Origin: an uncultured Ideonella sp.
GTDB taxonomy: Bacteria; Pseudomonadota; Gammaproteobacteria; Burkholderiales; Burkholderiaceae
Assembly (NCBI GenBank): GCA_946479475.1
Contig: CAMLGG010000139.1
Span: 1 to 13,825 of the forward strand
Direction of reading: 5' to 3'
Length of the DNA stretch: 13,825 nucleotides
Position numbers and translations under genes: made by a program. This document shows positions 1 to 7,379 of the stretch, piece by piece. The stretch's first letter is position 1. Each line of letters begins with the position of its first letter. The notes below the pieces were generated by a model. The model saw only the letters and a list, made by a program, of their open reading frames with translations, made no database searches and was not told the DNA's origin.

Positions 1-1323
1 GGCGGCTCCTACGTGTGGGACCACGGCTACCTCGGCGCGGCAGCGGACACCTACCGCAACGAGTACGGTGCAGTGGCCGAAGAGGGCGTCGTCATCCACA
101 TGAAGCGCGACAAGCTCGCCCTCGCCGGCGAAGCGCGCGACCTGGAGGGCTTCTTCACCACCGTGCGCGGCCAGTTCGCGCAGACCCGCTACGAGCACCA
201 GGAGGTCGAGGCCAGCGGCGACGTCGGCACCACCTTCAAGAACGACGGCTTCGACTACCGCGTCGAGGCCGTGCACCGCAAGCTGGCCCTGGGCGGCGGT
301 GAGCTGGAGGGCGTCTTCGGCCTGCAGGGCGAGAGCTCCACCTTCGAGGCCCTGGGCGAGGAAGGCTTCGTGCCGACCACCCACAGCCACCAGGCCGCGC
401 TCTTTGCGCTCGAGCAGTGGAGCCCGGGCAAGGACCTGCGCCTGAGCGCCGGCGTGCGCTACGAGCGGGACCACGTCGACTCCGAAGGCGATGCTCCCGG
501 GGCCCAGGAGGCGAAGTTCGGCCCGCCGCAGCAGCGCAGCTTCTCGCCGCTCAACGCCTCGGTCGGTGGCGTCTACGCGCTGACGCACGAATGGCAGCTC
601 TCGTCCAACCTCTCGTATACCGAGCGCGCGCCGGTCAGCTACGAGATCTACGCCAACGGCATCCATGCCGCGACCGGCACCTTCGAGCGCGGCAACCTGG
701 CGCAGGAGATGGAGCGCGGCCGCCACCTCGACCTTGGCCTGCAATGGAAGCGCGGCGACACCCGCCTGAAGGCCAGCACCTTCTACAGCCGCTTCGGCAA
801 CTACATCGCGCTGCAGGCGACCGGCGAGCCGGACGTGGTCGACGCGGGTGAATCCTTCCCCGTCTACGAGTTCCGCGGCGTGCCGGCCCGCCTTTACGGG
901 CTGGAGCTGGAAGGGCAGACCCGCTTGCTGGATGGTCCGCAGCAGCTCGACCTCGACGGCCACGCCGACTGGATCCGCGGCGACGACCTGGCCACGAACG
1001 AGCCGCTGCCGCGCCTGGCGCCGCTGCGCGTCACCCTGGGCCTGACCTGGCAGCAGGGCGACTGGTCCGCACGCGCCGAAGTCCAGCATGCGGACAGGCA
1101 GGACCGCGTGCCTTCGAACGACACGGCCACGCCGGCCTGGACGATGCTCAACCTCTCGACGAGCTACCGCGTGCGCCTGGGCCAGGCCGATGGCCTGCTG
1201 TTCGCCAGGCTGAACAACGTGACGAACGAGCTGGCCTACAACGCGACGACCATCGCCACCGTGCGCGAACTGGCGCCGATGCCGGGCCGCGGGCTCCTCG
1301 CGGGCCTGCGCGTGACGTTCTAG
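1..1323 (+). CDS. TonB-dependent outer-membrane receptor, C-terminal part (5' truncated by window edge)
   Basis: This is the beta-barrel portion of a TonB-dependent receptor, which imports a metal or metal chelate across the outer membrane using ExbBD/TonB energy. The frame is open from base 1, so the apparent GTG at 13 is internal; 440 residues are visible. Evidence seen: alternating amphipathic strands, the segments GDVGTTFKNDGFDYRVEAVH and ALGEEGFVP, an ERAPVSYEIYANGIHAATGTFE block, and a final strand ending ...GLRVTF with the C-terminal Phe expected for BAM-assembled barrels. The ERAP...ELYANG-HxATGTYE and VGTTFKN patterns are ones I associate with the ZnuD-like zinc/heme receptor group, so zinc is a plausible substrate, but this is family resemblance only. 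The plug domain, TonB box and signal peptide lie outside the window. It converges on the HAF-repeat gene with 5 bases between the stops. Family call is firm; substrate is uncertain. Confidence 0.9.
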   Translation, partial: GGSYVWDHGYLGAAADTYRNEYGAVAEEGVVIHMKRDKLALAGEARDLEGFFTTVRGQFAQTRYEHQEVEASGDVGTTFKNDGFDYRVEAVHRKLALGGGELEGVFGLQGESSTFEALGEEGFVPTTHSHQAALFALEQWSPGKDLRLSAGVRYERDHVDSEGDAPGAQEAKFGPPQQRSFSPLNASVGGVYALTHEWQLSSNLSYTERAPVSYEIYANGIHAATGTFERGNLAQEMERGRHLDLGLQWKRGDTRLKASTFYSRFGNYIALQATGEPDVVDAGESFPVYEFRGVPARLYGLELEGQTRLLDGPQQLDLDGHADWIRGDDLATNEPLPRLAPLRVTLGLTWQQGDWSARAEVQHADRQDRVPSNDTATPAWTMLNLSTSYRVRLGQADGLLFARLNNVTNELAYNATTIATVRELAPMPGRGLLAGLRVTF

Positions 1324-1328
1324 CCCGT

Positions 1329-2417
1329 TCAGCGGGCCGCGCCGTCCGAACCGCGGCGCGGCCTGAGCGTGTAGGCCTGGTGGTTGCCGCCGGTGATGAC
1401 ATTGCGCGCCGTGCCCACGATCTCGCCCGTCTCGCTGATGCCGCGGGCGTCCATCAGCACCCAGCCGGCGTCGCGCGCCTTCTGGTCCATCAGCAGGTTC
1501 AGGTCGACCAGCTTCCTGCCGATCCAGCGGGTGGCGCGCATGTCCTCCGGCCGCCCGCGGTGGGTCAGGTAGCTCACGCCGACGGCGACACCCGCGTCGT
1601 TGATGGCGTAGATGCAGCTGCCCTTGGAGGTCAGGCCGTCCAGGTCGGTGATCGTGCCGTTCGCCCAGAGCGTGGCCACGTAATGCCCCGATGGCCGCTG
1701 GCTGCAGCCCACGACGCTGCCCGAATTGTTGACGTCGTAGGCCAGGCCGTCGCCGAACTCGCCGTTGAGCGTGCCCAGGTCCGTCAGCACCCCGCCGCTC
1801 CACAGGGTGGGGCGGTAGCGGCCGTCCGGGCGCAGGCTCTCGCCCACGACCTGCCCGCCGTCGTTCATGCCGAGCGCCGTGCTGAAGTTCCCGCCCAGCG
1901 TTCCCAGGTCGATGGCTGCGCCCGCCTCCCACAGCGTGGCGTGGGAGCCTCCTTCGACCTCTGTGCGGCCGGCGATCTGGCCGGCGTTGTTCATGGCGTT
2001 GGCATCGCCCAGGCCGGAGCCCAGGCCGGGCAGCGTGATCACCTGCCCCTGCCACCACAGGGTCGGCAGTTCGCCCACCGCCGGATCGACACGAAAGCCG
2101 ACGACGGCCCCCGCGTCGTTGATGGCGTAGGCCTCGCCGAACATGCCGGGCGGGCCCAGGTCCGCCGCCTTGTTGAGATCCCACCGGGTAGCCGCGGCAT
2201 GCGAGCCATCCTCGCTCGAAGCGTAGCCGGCCACGACGCCGGAGCCGTTCACCGCGTAGGCCGTGCCGAACCCCGGCTTGCCGATCGGACGCAGCAGGTG
2301 GAAGCGGTAGGGGTAGGGCGACGCAGCGGCCAGCGACGCCCACAGGGCCAGGGCGGCCAGCAGGCCCGCGCGTCCGAATGAAAGGGCGGAAAGCGACGAT
2401 CGACCAGTCTTGCTCAC
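1329..2417 (-). CDS. Exported HAF-repeat protein (probable extracellular repeat protein)
   Basis: A 362-residue protein of unknown function. The reading frame is open far upstream into the opposite gene, but I place the start at GTG 2417: a perfect AGGAGG (2423-2428) lies 5 bases before it and a signal peptide follows immediately (basic KTGRSS..R, hydrophobic AGLLAALALWASLAAAS, cleavage near residue 36). The mature part consists of about seven degenerate repeats of roughly 40 residues, with cores such as AYAINDAGAVVGF, ANAMNNAGQIAGR, ALGMNDGGQVVGES and YDVNNSGSVVGCS, interleaved with TLW and DLGTLGG elements. This is the HAF extracellular repeat pattern (DLGTLGG...A.GINDAGQVVG), likely a beta-propeller-like or solenoid fold. 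Relatives in this bacterial group often end in a PEP-CTERM sorting tail. Here the protein ends ...AYTLRPRRGSDGAAR with no PEP motif or terminal TM, so it is probably periplasmic or secreted. It is transcribed alone, 116 bases beyond puuB. Confidence 0.85.
   Translation of the reverse strand: MSKTGRSSLSALSFGRAGLLAALALWASLAAASPYPYRFHLLRPIGKPGFGTAYAVNGSGVVAGYASSEDGSHAAATRWDLNKAADLGPPGMFGEAYAINDAGAVVGFRVDPAVGELPTLWWQGQVITLPGLGSGLGDANAMNNAGQIAGRTEVEGGSHATLWEAGAAIDLGTLGGNFSTALGMNDGGQVVGESLRPDGRYRPTLWSGGVLTDLGTLNGEFGDGLAYDVNNSGSVVGCSQRPSGHYVATLWANGTITDLDGLTSKGSCIYAINDAGVAVGVSYLTHRGRPEDMRATRWIGRKLVDLNLLMDQKARDAGWVLMDARGISETGEIVGTARNVITGGNHQAYTLRPRRGSDGAAR
1335..1363. terminator. Candidate bidirectional stem-loop between convergent genes
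   Basis: A perfect 10-bp inverted repeat (GGCCGCGCCG at 1335-1344 and CGGCGCGGCC at 1354-1363, 9-base loop) sits at the convergent 3' ends of the receptor and HAF genes. A smaller hairpin, GCCCG/CGGGC at 1323-1337, overlaps its left edge. There is no T-tract on either side, so this is not a textbook intrinsic terminator. The stem also encodes the last residues of the HAF protein. The position favours a transcription-stopping role, but it could be chance in such GC-rich DNA. Confidence 0.35.
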
Positions 2418-2462
2418 GGCGGCCTCCTGCAGGTTCGACTGCGAAGCGCCACTGTGAGCGGG

Positions 2463-2478
2463 AGCCTGCCAACAGGCT
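2463..2478 (-). terminator. Short hairpin between puuB-like gene and HAF gene
   Basis: AGCCTG (2463-2468) and CAGGCT (2473-2478) form a perfect 6-bp stem with a 4-base loop, in the 116-base gap after the oxidase stop and before the HAF-gene Shine-Dalgarno. There is no T-run, so it is a weak terminator candidate. It could equally be part of the HAF gene 5' leader. I saw no convincing -35/-10 pair in this gap. Confidence 0.3.
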
Positions 2479-2533
2479 TGCGCGTGATCAACCGGGCCGC
2501 AAGGGTGGCCCGCCCCCGCGGTCACCCGCGCTG

Positions 2534-3829
2534 CTACACGAAGTCGCGCACCCGGTACCACCCCATGCCGACGGCCTGCATCAGGCCGCCGAGCCGCTCG
2601 CCGCCGGGGAACGGCGGGTTGACGATGCGCTGGAACCAGTCCAGGCGCTCGGGCCGGCCCTGCATCGCCTCGGTGACCAGCGTCGCCGCGACGCGGGTCG
2701 GCACCAGGCCGTGGCCGCAGAAGCCCTGGGCCCAGAAGACGCGGTCGTGGCGCCGGCCCCAGTCGGGCATGCGGCGCATGGTGATGTCGATGTGCCCGCC
2801 CCACGCGTAGTCCATCTTCACGCCCTTCAGCGAGGGGAATGCGCGCAGGATGTTGACCTTCATCGCCTCGGGCAGGTGGGTGGGCGTGCCGCCGAGGTAG
2901 GTGCACTTGCCGCCGAACAACAGCCGGTGGTCCGCCGTCATGCGGAAGTACTCGAGGATGAACTGGTTGTCGTAGACGGCGTGGTTGTGCGGAATGAGGC
3001 TGCGGCAGACCGACTCGCCCAGCACCTCGGTCACGCCGATGAAGGTGCCCACCGGCAGCATGCGCGCGGCCAGGCTGCGCTCGACCTTGTCGACGTAGGC
3101 GTTGGCGCCGAGCACCAGCTGGTCGCACTTCACCGTCATGCCGCCGGCCAGGCGCACGGTCACGCCTGCCGGCCCTTCGTCGTAGCCCTCGACCCTCGTC
3201 TGCTCGAAGATGCGCGCACCGGCCGCCTCGACGGCGCGGGCCAGGCCCAGCACGTACTTCAACGGGTGGATGTGCGCGCCCTCGGGGTCGATGATGCCGG
3301 CCTGGTAGCGCTCGGACCTGAGGTACTTCGGCAGCCCGGCCTTGTCGACGAACTGCAGCCGGTGGTAGCCCCACTCGGTCTCGCACTCCTCGATCCAGCC
3401 GGTCAGGTCCGCCACGCGCCGCGGCAGCACGGCCACTTCGAGGTGGCCTTCGACGAGGTCGCAGTCGATCCGCTCGTCACGCATCAGGCCGCGGATCTGC
3501 TGCACCGCGCGGCGGGACTCGTCGAACATCTCCTTCGCGCGCTCTTGCCCCATCACGCCCTTCAGGCGCTGCATGCCGCAGGGAAAGCCGATGATCATCT
3601 GCCCGCCGTTGCGGCCCGAGGCGCCCCAGCCCACGCGGCTGGCCTCCAGCACCACCACCTTCTTGCCGGCGCGGGCGAGTTCGAGAGCGCAGTACAGGCC
3701 GAAGAAGCCGGCCCCGACGACGCACACGTCGGCCTTCGTCGATTCGGCCAGCGCCGGGCGCTCGACCTGCCACTCGCGCGAGGTGGCGGCGTAGTAGGTG
3801 TCGGTGTGCTGCGGGCTGCTGCGGAACAT
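2534..3829 (-). CDS. puuB: FAD-dependent gamma-glutamylputrescine oxidase-like protein (DAO family)
   Basis: A 431-residue cytoplasmic flavoprotein of the D-amino-acid-oxidase/glycine-oxidase fold. In the known Puu pathway PuuB oxidises gamma-glutamyl-putrescine to gamma-glutamyl-gamma-aminobutyraldehyde, releasing ammonia and peroxide. Seen: a Rossmann dinucleotide-binding motif GAGFFG at residues 39-44 with the acidic strand end VVVLEA (E62), then GWGASGRNGGQ at about 67-77, the DAO-family flavin-contact segment, and an N-terminal YYAATSREW typical of this subfamily. The C-terminal part has GGHIDITMRRMPDWGR and FWAQGFCGHGL, the usual closing FAD-binding region. Length is normal for the family. 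The ATG at 3829 lies 9 bases after the stop of the upstream glutamine-synthetase-like gene, so the two form an operon; its own Shine-Dalgarno (GAAAG) is weak, suggesting coupling. Substrate is inferred from pairing with the PuuA-like gene and could be another amine. Confidence 0.88.
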   Translation of the reverse strand: MFRSSPQHTDTYYAATSREWQVERPALAESTKADVCVVGAGFFGLYCALELARAGKKVVVLEASRVGWGASGRNGGQMIIGFPCGMQRLKGVMGQERAKEMFDESRRAVQQIRGLMRDERIDCDLVEGHLEVAVLPRRVADLTGWIEECETEWGYHRLQFVDKAGLPKYLRSERYQAGIIDPEGAHIHPLKYVLGLARAVEAAGARIFEQTRVEGYDEGPAGVTVRLAGGMTVKCDQLVLGANAYVDKVERSLAARMLPVGTFIGVTEVLGESVCRSLIPHNHAVYDNQFILEYFRMTADHRLLFGGKCTYLGGTPTHLPEAMKVNILRAFPSLKGVKMDYAWGGHIDITMRRMPDWGRRHDRVFWAQGFCGHGLVPTRVAATLVTEAMQGRPERLDWFQRIVNPPFPGGERLGGLMQAVGMGWYRVRDFV

Positions 3830-3838
3830 GGCGGACTT

Positions 3839-5239
3839 TCAGGCGAGTTCAATCAGGTGGACGAGGTCCCATTGCTGGCGCGGGTCGGCCAGCGCGTTGC
3901 GCTCGGCGTGCTCGTGGCGCTTGATGGCGACGTAGGCGTCGACCAGCGGCGCGCCGAAGAGCTCGCGCAGCACGGGGCTGGCCTGCAGGGCATCCAGCGC
4001 CTCAGGCAGCGTGCGCGGCAGCGCATGGGCCGCATCGGCCCCGGGGTGCGGCGGCTGCGCCGCGCGCAGGCCGGCCAGGCCCAGGCCCAGCGTTGCCGCC
4101 ACGGCCAGGTAGGGATTCGCGTCGCCGCCGGGCAGGCGGTTCTCTACCCGCCGCGCGGCAGGGCCGGAAGAAGGGATGCGGAAGGCCAGCGAGCGGTCTT
4201 CGGGGCCCCAGCTCGCGTGCGAGGGCGAGGCATCGGACAGGGCTATGCGGTCGTAGGCCATGTCGTGCGGGGCGAAGAAGGCCATGGCAGCCGGCGTGTG
4301 GCACTGCAGGCCGGCGATGAAGTGGCCGAGGGCGTCGCTGGACTCGCCGCCTTCATGGGCGAAGAGATGCGGCCAGTCGTGACCCCTGCGCTGGACGCTG
4401 AAGTGCCAGTGCATGCCCGTGCCCGGCTGGTCGAAGAAGGGCTTGGCGGCGAAGCTCGCGAGGAAGCCGTGGCGCGCCGCGATCTCCCGGGCCACGCGTT
4501 TGAAGCGGAACACCGCGTCCGCCTGGGCCAGCGGAGCACCGGGCCGGAAGTTCACCTCGAACTGCGACAGGGCCGATTCGTGGGCGTGGCCCGACACCGG
4601 GATGCCGAGCGCCTCGCAGGCCGCATAAAGCTCGTCGAAGTAGGCCTCGAAGTGGCCGGCGCGCTCGAGCGAGAAGGCCTCGCAGGCGGCCTCGCGGGCG
4701 GGCGCCCCGGGCCTGGCCCGCGCGCTGGCAAGCGTGACGCGGCCGTTCGTCTCTTCGCGGTGCAGGAGGAACAGCTCCAGCTCGGGGGCCACCAGCGCCT
4801 GCAGGCCCGCGGCCTCGAAGTCGGCCACCACGCGGCGCAACGCCGCACGCGGCGACAGCTCGGCCGCATCGATCTCGCGGCCGTGGTGTTCGCTCCACCA
4901 GCGCCCGGCCGGCTCGCAGATCACCGTCGCCTCGCCCGGCCGGCCCGGTCTGGGCGCGAGCGTCGCGAGGTCGGGCCGCAGGTGCATGTCGATGTAGCTG
5001 GCCGGCAGCATCGGGCCGAACACGGCCTCGGGCTCGCCGGCGGTGAGCGTGAGGCCGAGCACCACCGAGGGCAGCCTGCAGCCACCCAGCGAGACGAAGT
5101 CGTCACTGTGCACCCGCTTGCCGCGGGCGACCGAGGTGAAGTCGCCCAGGGCGCACTCGACCGCCTGCGCGCCGACGCGCCCCAGGGCCGATTCGGCTTC
5201 GGCGGGGTCGACGGCAGGCAGGGGCGCGATGAAGTCCAT
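3839..5239 (-). CDS. puuA: Gamma-glutamylputrescine synthetase-like protein (glutamine synthetase family)
   Basis: A glutamine-synthetase-fold ligase of about 466 residues. PuuA-type members join glutamate to putrescine (or another amine) using ATP, the first step of glutamylated polyamine catabolism. Seen, numbered from the ATG: metal-binding ELE at 153-155, HESALSQFEVNF at 220-231 (counterpart of the GPGQxE region), KPFFDQPGTGMHWHF at 266-280 (ATP/metal region, canonical GSGMHxH), and RVENRLPGGDANPY at 364-377 (counterpart of the Rx(S/E)RxPG.DANPY substrate loop). No adenylylation-site tyrosine motif of true GlnA was found. Start choice: a TTG at 5263 would add 8 residues, but it falls at the predicted transcription start of a TATCAT -10 box (5269-5274), so I prefer ATG 5239; neither has a clear Shine-Dalgarno. 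It is first in an operon with the flavin oxidase and divergent from the MocR regulator. The amine substrate is an inference. Confidence 0.88.
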   Translation of the reverse strand: MDFIAPLPAVDPAEAESALGRVGAQAVECALGDFTSVARGKRVHSDDFVSLGGCRLPSVVLGLTLTAGEPEAVFGPMLPASYIDMHLRPDLATLAPRPGRPGEATVICEPAGRWWSEHHGREIDAAELSPRAALRRVVADFEAAGLQALVAPELELFLLHREETNGRVTLASARARPGAPAREAACEAFSLERAGHFEAYFDELYAACEALGIPVSGHAHESALSQFEVNFRPGAPLAQADAVFRFKRVAREIAARHGFLASFAAKPFFDQPGTGMHWHFSVQRRGHDWPHLFAHEGGESSDALGHFIAGLQCHTPAAMAFFAPHDMAYDRIALSDASPSHASWGPEDRSLAFRIPSSGPAARRVENRLPGGDANPYLAVAATLGLGLAGLRAAQPPHPGADAAHALPRTLPEALDALQASPVLRELFGAPLVDAYVAIKRHEHAERNALADPRQQWDLVHLIELA

Positions 5240-5268
5240 GGGCGGGCAAGGCAGTGGGCGCAAGCCCG

Positions 5269-5274
5269 ATGATA
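5269..5274 (-). promoter_or_regulatory. Candidate -10 box of the puuAB-like operon
   Basis: On the minus strand TATCAT is a 4-of-6 match to TATAAT, about 30 bases before the preferred ATG of the synthetase gene. No recognisable -35 lies at 16-18 bp spacing; that position falls inside the inverted-repeat operator. This arrangement is expected of a promoter controlled by a bound regulator. Confidence 0.4.
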
Positions 5275-5280
5275 GGATTC

Positions 5281-5306
5281 AAGTGGACCACCGCATTGGT
5301 CCACTT
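5281..5306. promoter_or_regulatory. Perfect inverted-repeat operator in the divergent puu/MocR region
   Basis: AAGTGGACCA (5281-5290) and TGGTCCACTT (5297-5306) are exact reverse complements separated by 6 bases. Such an exact 10-bp palindrome between a MocR regulator and its divergent catabolic operon is very likely the regulator's binding site. Its centre is about 31 bases upstream of the predicted puuA transcription start. Confidence 0.7.
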
Positions 5307-5319
5307 CAGGTCATCTTGA

Positions 5320-5330
5320 TTGGTCCATTT
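5320..5330 (+). promoter_or_regulatory. Third operator half-site, overlapping the regulator start
   Basis: TTGGTCCATTT at 5320-5330 repeats TTGGTCCACTT at 5296-5306 in direct orientation with one mismatch, 24 bases apart. MocR proteins commonly bind directly repeated half-sites, so this probably completes a tandem site. It covers both possible TTG start codons of the regulator gene, as expected for autorepression. Confidence 0.55.
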
Positions 5331-6852
5331 GAAAGCGACCGAACTCACCGAGAGCCTCTCCGAGTGGCTGTCCGGCCGGCCTTTCGCGCCCGGCGAGACG
5401 CTGGGCTCGCGACTGGCGCAGGGCCTGCGCGAGGCGGTGCTGCAAGGCGTCATCCCGCCCGGCCAGCGGTTGCCCCCCACGCGGGGGCTGGCCGAGCGGT
5501 TGGGCGTCGCCCGCAACACGCTCGTGGCGGTGTACGTGCAGCTGGCGGCCGAGGGCTTCGTGGTCGCCGGGCAGGGTTCCGGCACCTACGCCTGCCGCGT
5601 CGCGCCCGATCGCGTGAGCACGCGCCCGGCCGCCAAGGCGCTCCCGCGGCCGGGCAGGCTGGCCGCGCCCGCGCTGTCCGCAAGAGGCCGGCGCTACCAG
5701 GCCCATCCCCTGCATCGCTTCTGGGCCCGGCAGCCCTTCTGCCCGGGCGGCTTCGATGCCGGGCTGTTCCCCCACGCGTTGTGGAACCGCCTGCTGGCCC
5801 AGCCCCTGCGCCGCGCCGATGCGGCCCTGCTCGGCGCCGGTGAGCCGGGGGGCGCGCCGCCACTGCGCGAGGCCATCGCGCAGCACGTGCGCGCCACGCG
5901 CGGGGTGCGCTGCGAGAGCCGCCAGGTCATCGTCACCGACAGCACGGCGCAATCGCTGGACCTCATCGCCCGGCTGCTGTGCGACCCGGGCGACGCGGTG
6001 TGGATAGAGAACCCGTGCTACTGGGGGGCGAGCCAGGCGCTGGCCGACCTCGGCCTGGCCCTGCAGCCGATCGACGTCGACGACGACGGCCTGCCCCTGC
6101 CGCCCGCGCCGGCGCGCGGCGCGCCCCGGCCGAGGTTGGCCTACCTCACGCCGTCGCATCAATTTCCCACCGGCGCCGTGATGCCGCTGGCCCGCCGCCT
6201 CGAATGGCTGGCCCATGCGCGCGAGCACGGCACGCTGCTGGTGGAGGACGACTACGACAGCGAGTACCGCTACACCGGCATGCCCTTCCCTTCGCTGCAG
6301 GGGCTGGACAGCGACACCGCCGGCGGCCAGCGGGTGCTCTACCTGGGCAGCTTCAGCAAGACGATGTACCCCGGCATCCGGGTGGGCTTCCTCGTCGTGC
6401 CGGCGGCGCTGGCGGGCGTGTTCGGCGACGCCTCGGCCGACTTCTACCGCGATGGCGACCAGCTGGTGCAGCACGCGCTGGCCCGCTTCATCGCAGAGGG
6501 CCACTACGCGGCCCACGTACGCGGCCTGCGCCGCGAGTACGGTGCACGTCGAGAAGCCCTGGTGCAGGCCCTGTGGCGCACGGTGCCCGAGCTGCTGGCA
6601 GACCCTGCGCGGCTGCGGCTGCTCGGTGGCGCGAGAGGGGTGCATCTCGCCCTGGCACTGCCGGCGCAGGTCGACGACCAGCTGCTCGCGACGCGCTGCG
6701 CCGCGCTGGGCGTGAGCGTGATCCCGCTGTCGGTCTACTGCGTGGGCCAGCTGCGGCGCGGGCTGGTGCTTTCTTACGCCGGCTGCCCGATGGAGCGCAT
6801 CGAGCCGCTGGTCGCCCGGCTCGCACCGGCCCTGCGGGCGGCGCTGGCCTGA
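5320..6852 (+). CDS. MocR-family PLP-dependent transcriptional regulator (GntR-HTH/aminotransferase fusion)
   Basis: A 510-residue fusion regulator. Residues about 26-95 are a GntR-type winged helix ([45 protein letters not shown]). From about 130 onward it is a fold-type-I aminotransferase domain with the PLP lysine at K347 in [14 protein letters not shown] and the preceding [11 protein letters not shown] at 308-318. Known MocR proteins (GabR, PdxR) sense PLP adducts of amines or amino acids rather than acting as enzymes. Divergent orientation from the PuuA/PuuB-like genes and the shared palindromic operator imply it controls them and itself, probably responding to an amine. The start is unclear: no ATG precedes the HTH, TTG codons occur at 5320 and 5329, neither has a Shine-Dalgarno, and both lie in the operator half-site. 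I list the longer form; a leaderless or TTG-5329 start is possible. It converges with the proline-rich gene, 7 bases between stops. Confidence 0.92.
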   Translation: MVHLKATELTESLSEWLSGRPFAPGETLGSRLAQGLREAVLQGVIPPGQRLPPTRGLAERLGVARNTLVAVYVQLAAEGFVVAGQGSGTYACRVAPDRVSTRPAAKALPRPGRLAAPALSARGRRYQAHPLHRFWARQPFCPGGFDAGLFPHALWNRLLAQPLRRADAALLGAGEPGGAPPLREAIAQHVRATRGVRCESRQVIVTDSTAQSLDLIARLLCDPGDAVWIENPCYWGASQALADLGLALQPIDVDDDGLPLPPAPARGAPRPRLAYLTPSHQFPTGAVMPLARRLEWLAHAREHGTLLVEDDYDSEYRYTGMPFPSLQGLDSDTAGGQRVLYLGSFSKTMYPGIRVGFLVVPAALAGVFGDASADFYRDGDQLVQHALARFIAEGHYAAHVRGLRREYGARREALVQALWRTVPELLADPARLRLLGGARGVHLALALPAQVDDQLLATRCAALGVSVIPLSVYCVGQLRRGLVLSYAGCPMERIEPLVARLAPALRAALA

Positions 6853-6859
6853 AGGCCCG

Positions 6860-7243
6860 TCACATCGGCGGCGGGGAGGGCGCCGGCGCCGGGACCGGTG
6901 CCGGAGGCATCGGGCTCGAGGCCGGCGGGAGCGGGACGGACGCCGCCGAGGCCGGAGGCTGCGGCAGGACCGGCGTGGGAGCCGGCAGCGGCGAAGGCTG
7001 CGGCACCGGGGTCGGCGTGGGCAGCGGCACGGGCGTAGGGTTGGGTGTCGGGACCGGGGTGGGTGTCGGCAGGGGAGAGGGCTGCGGCGGCAGCGGCGTC
7101 GGGCTGGGGCCCGGCACGGGCGTGGGAACGGGCACGGGGACCGGTCTCGGCGCCGGCGCCGGCGCGCTGGCCGCCGGGACGGCCGCGGCGGCGGCCAGCA
7201 TCGCGGCCGCCCCGCCACGGTGGTTCCAGCAGGGGGCCTTCAT
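6860..7243 (-). CDS. Small exported proline-rich repeat protein, hypothetical
   Basis: A predicted 127-residue protein of unknown function. It has a signal-like N-terminus ([10 protein letters not shown], then [16 protein letters not shown], cleavage near 24-27) followed by about 100 residues that are almost wholly Pro plus Val, Thr, Ser, Ala and Leu, in PxP-type repeats such as [13 protein letters not shown] and [15 protein letters not shown]. The acidic and basic residues expected of a globular domain are absent. Such tracts form extended polyproline rods that span periplasm or decorate the surface. The frame is open further upstream, but ATG 7243 is the first start giving a signal peptide and stays clear of the divergent dehydrogenase. 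The Shine-Dalgarno is weak. Low-complexity GC-rich DNA can create spurious long frames, so reality of this gene is only moderately supported; the signal peptide followed by an uninterrupted PxP tract is the main argument. Confidence 0.5.
   Translation of the reverse strand: MKAPCWNHRGGAAAMLAAAAAVPAASAPAPAPRPVPVPVPTPVPGPSPTPLPPQPSPLPTPTPVPTPNPTPVPLPTPTPVPQPSPLPAPTPVLPQPPASAASVPLPPASSPMPPAPVPAPAPSPPPM
7031..7052 (+). other. Canonical G-quadruplex motif opposite the proline-rich coding sequence
   Basis: Four GGG runs with loops of 4, 2 and 4 bases (CGTA, TT, TGTC) meet the usual G3+N1-7 rule. More G runs follow at 7056-7059, 7061-7063, 7072-7075 and 7079-7081. The G-rich strand is the template strand of the proline-rich gene, so folding could hinder its transcription. 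It follows directly from proline codons being CCN. Confidence 0.6.
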
Positions 7244-7281
7244 CGAAAGCCGCCCATGTCTTTGAACGCCCCATGCTGGCT

Positions 7282-7298
7282 CCGGGCTGCAGGCCCGG
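7282..7298. other. Hairpin in the divergent gap before the sugar dehydrogenase
   Basis: CCGGGC (7282-7287) and GCCCGG (7293-7298) form a 6-bp inverted repeat with a 5-base loop in the 136-base gap between the two divergent genes. No clear -35/-10 promoter was seen here for either gene. It may be an operator or chance in GC-rich DNA. Confidence 0.25.
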
Positions 7299-7379
7299 CC
7301 ATCGGCCTGCCGGCCGCCCCGCTGTAGGACTGCCCCTTCTGCTCCCAGGGCCACGCGCGGGTGAGACCATCGCGCAACC

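Noticed and set aside
2418..3386. Upstream extension of the HAF-repeat frame into the oxidase gene
   Set aside because: The extension is Arg/Ala/Gly shadow sequence on the same strand as the oxidase but in another frame. The GTG with AGGAGG and a signal peptide at 2417 explains the true start.
3839..5239. True glutamine synthetase (GlnA)
   Set aside because: The adenylylation region and canonical GlnA length and motifs are absent, and pairing with a flavin amine oxidase and MocR regulator fits a PuuA-type ligase.
2378..5272. A 964-codon open frame on the plus strand opposite the puuB- and puuA-like genes
   Set aside because: It is an antisense shadow of two well-supported genes in GC-rich DNA. 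Its translation is Ala/Arg/Gly/His-rich low complexity with no domain, and it runs across an intergenic gap.
5979..7265. Glycine-rich plus-strand frame extending past the MocR gene ([15 protein letters not shown] repeats)
   Set aside because: It starts inside the regulator in a wrong frame and its glycine-rich part is the complement of the proline-rich minus-strand frame, which has a signal peptide and is the better candidate.
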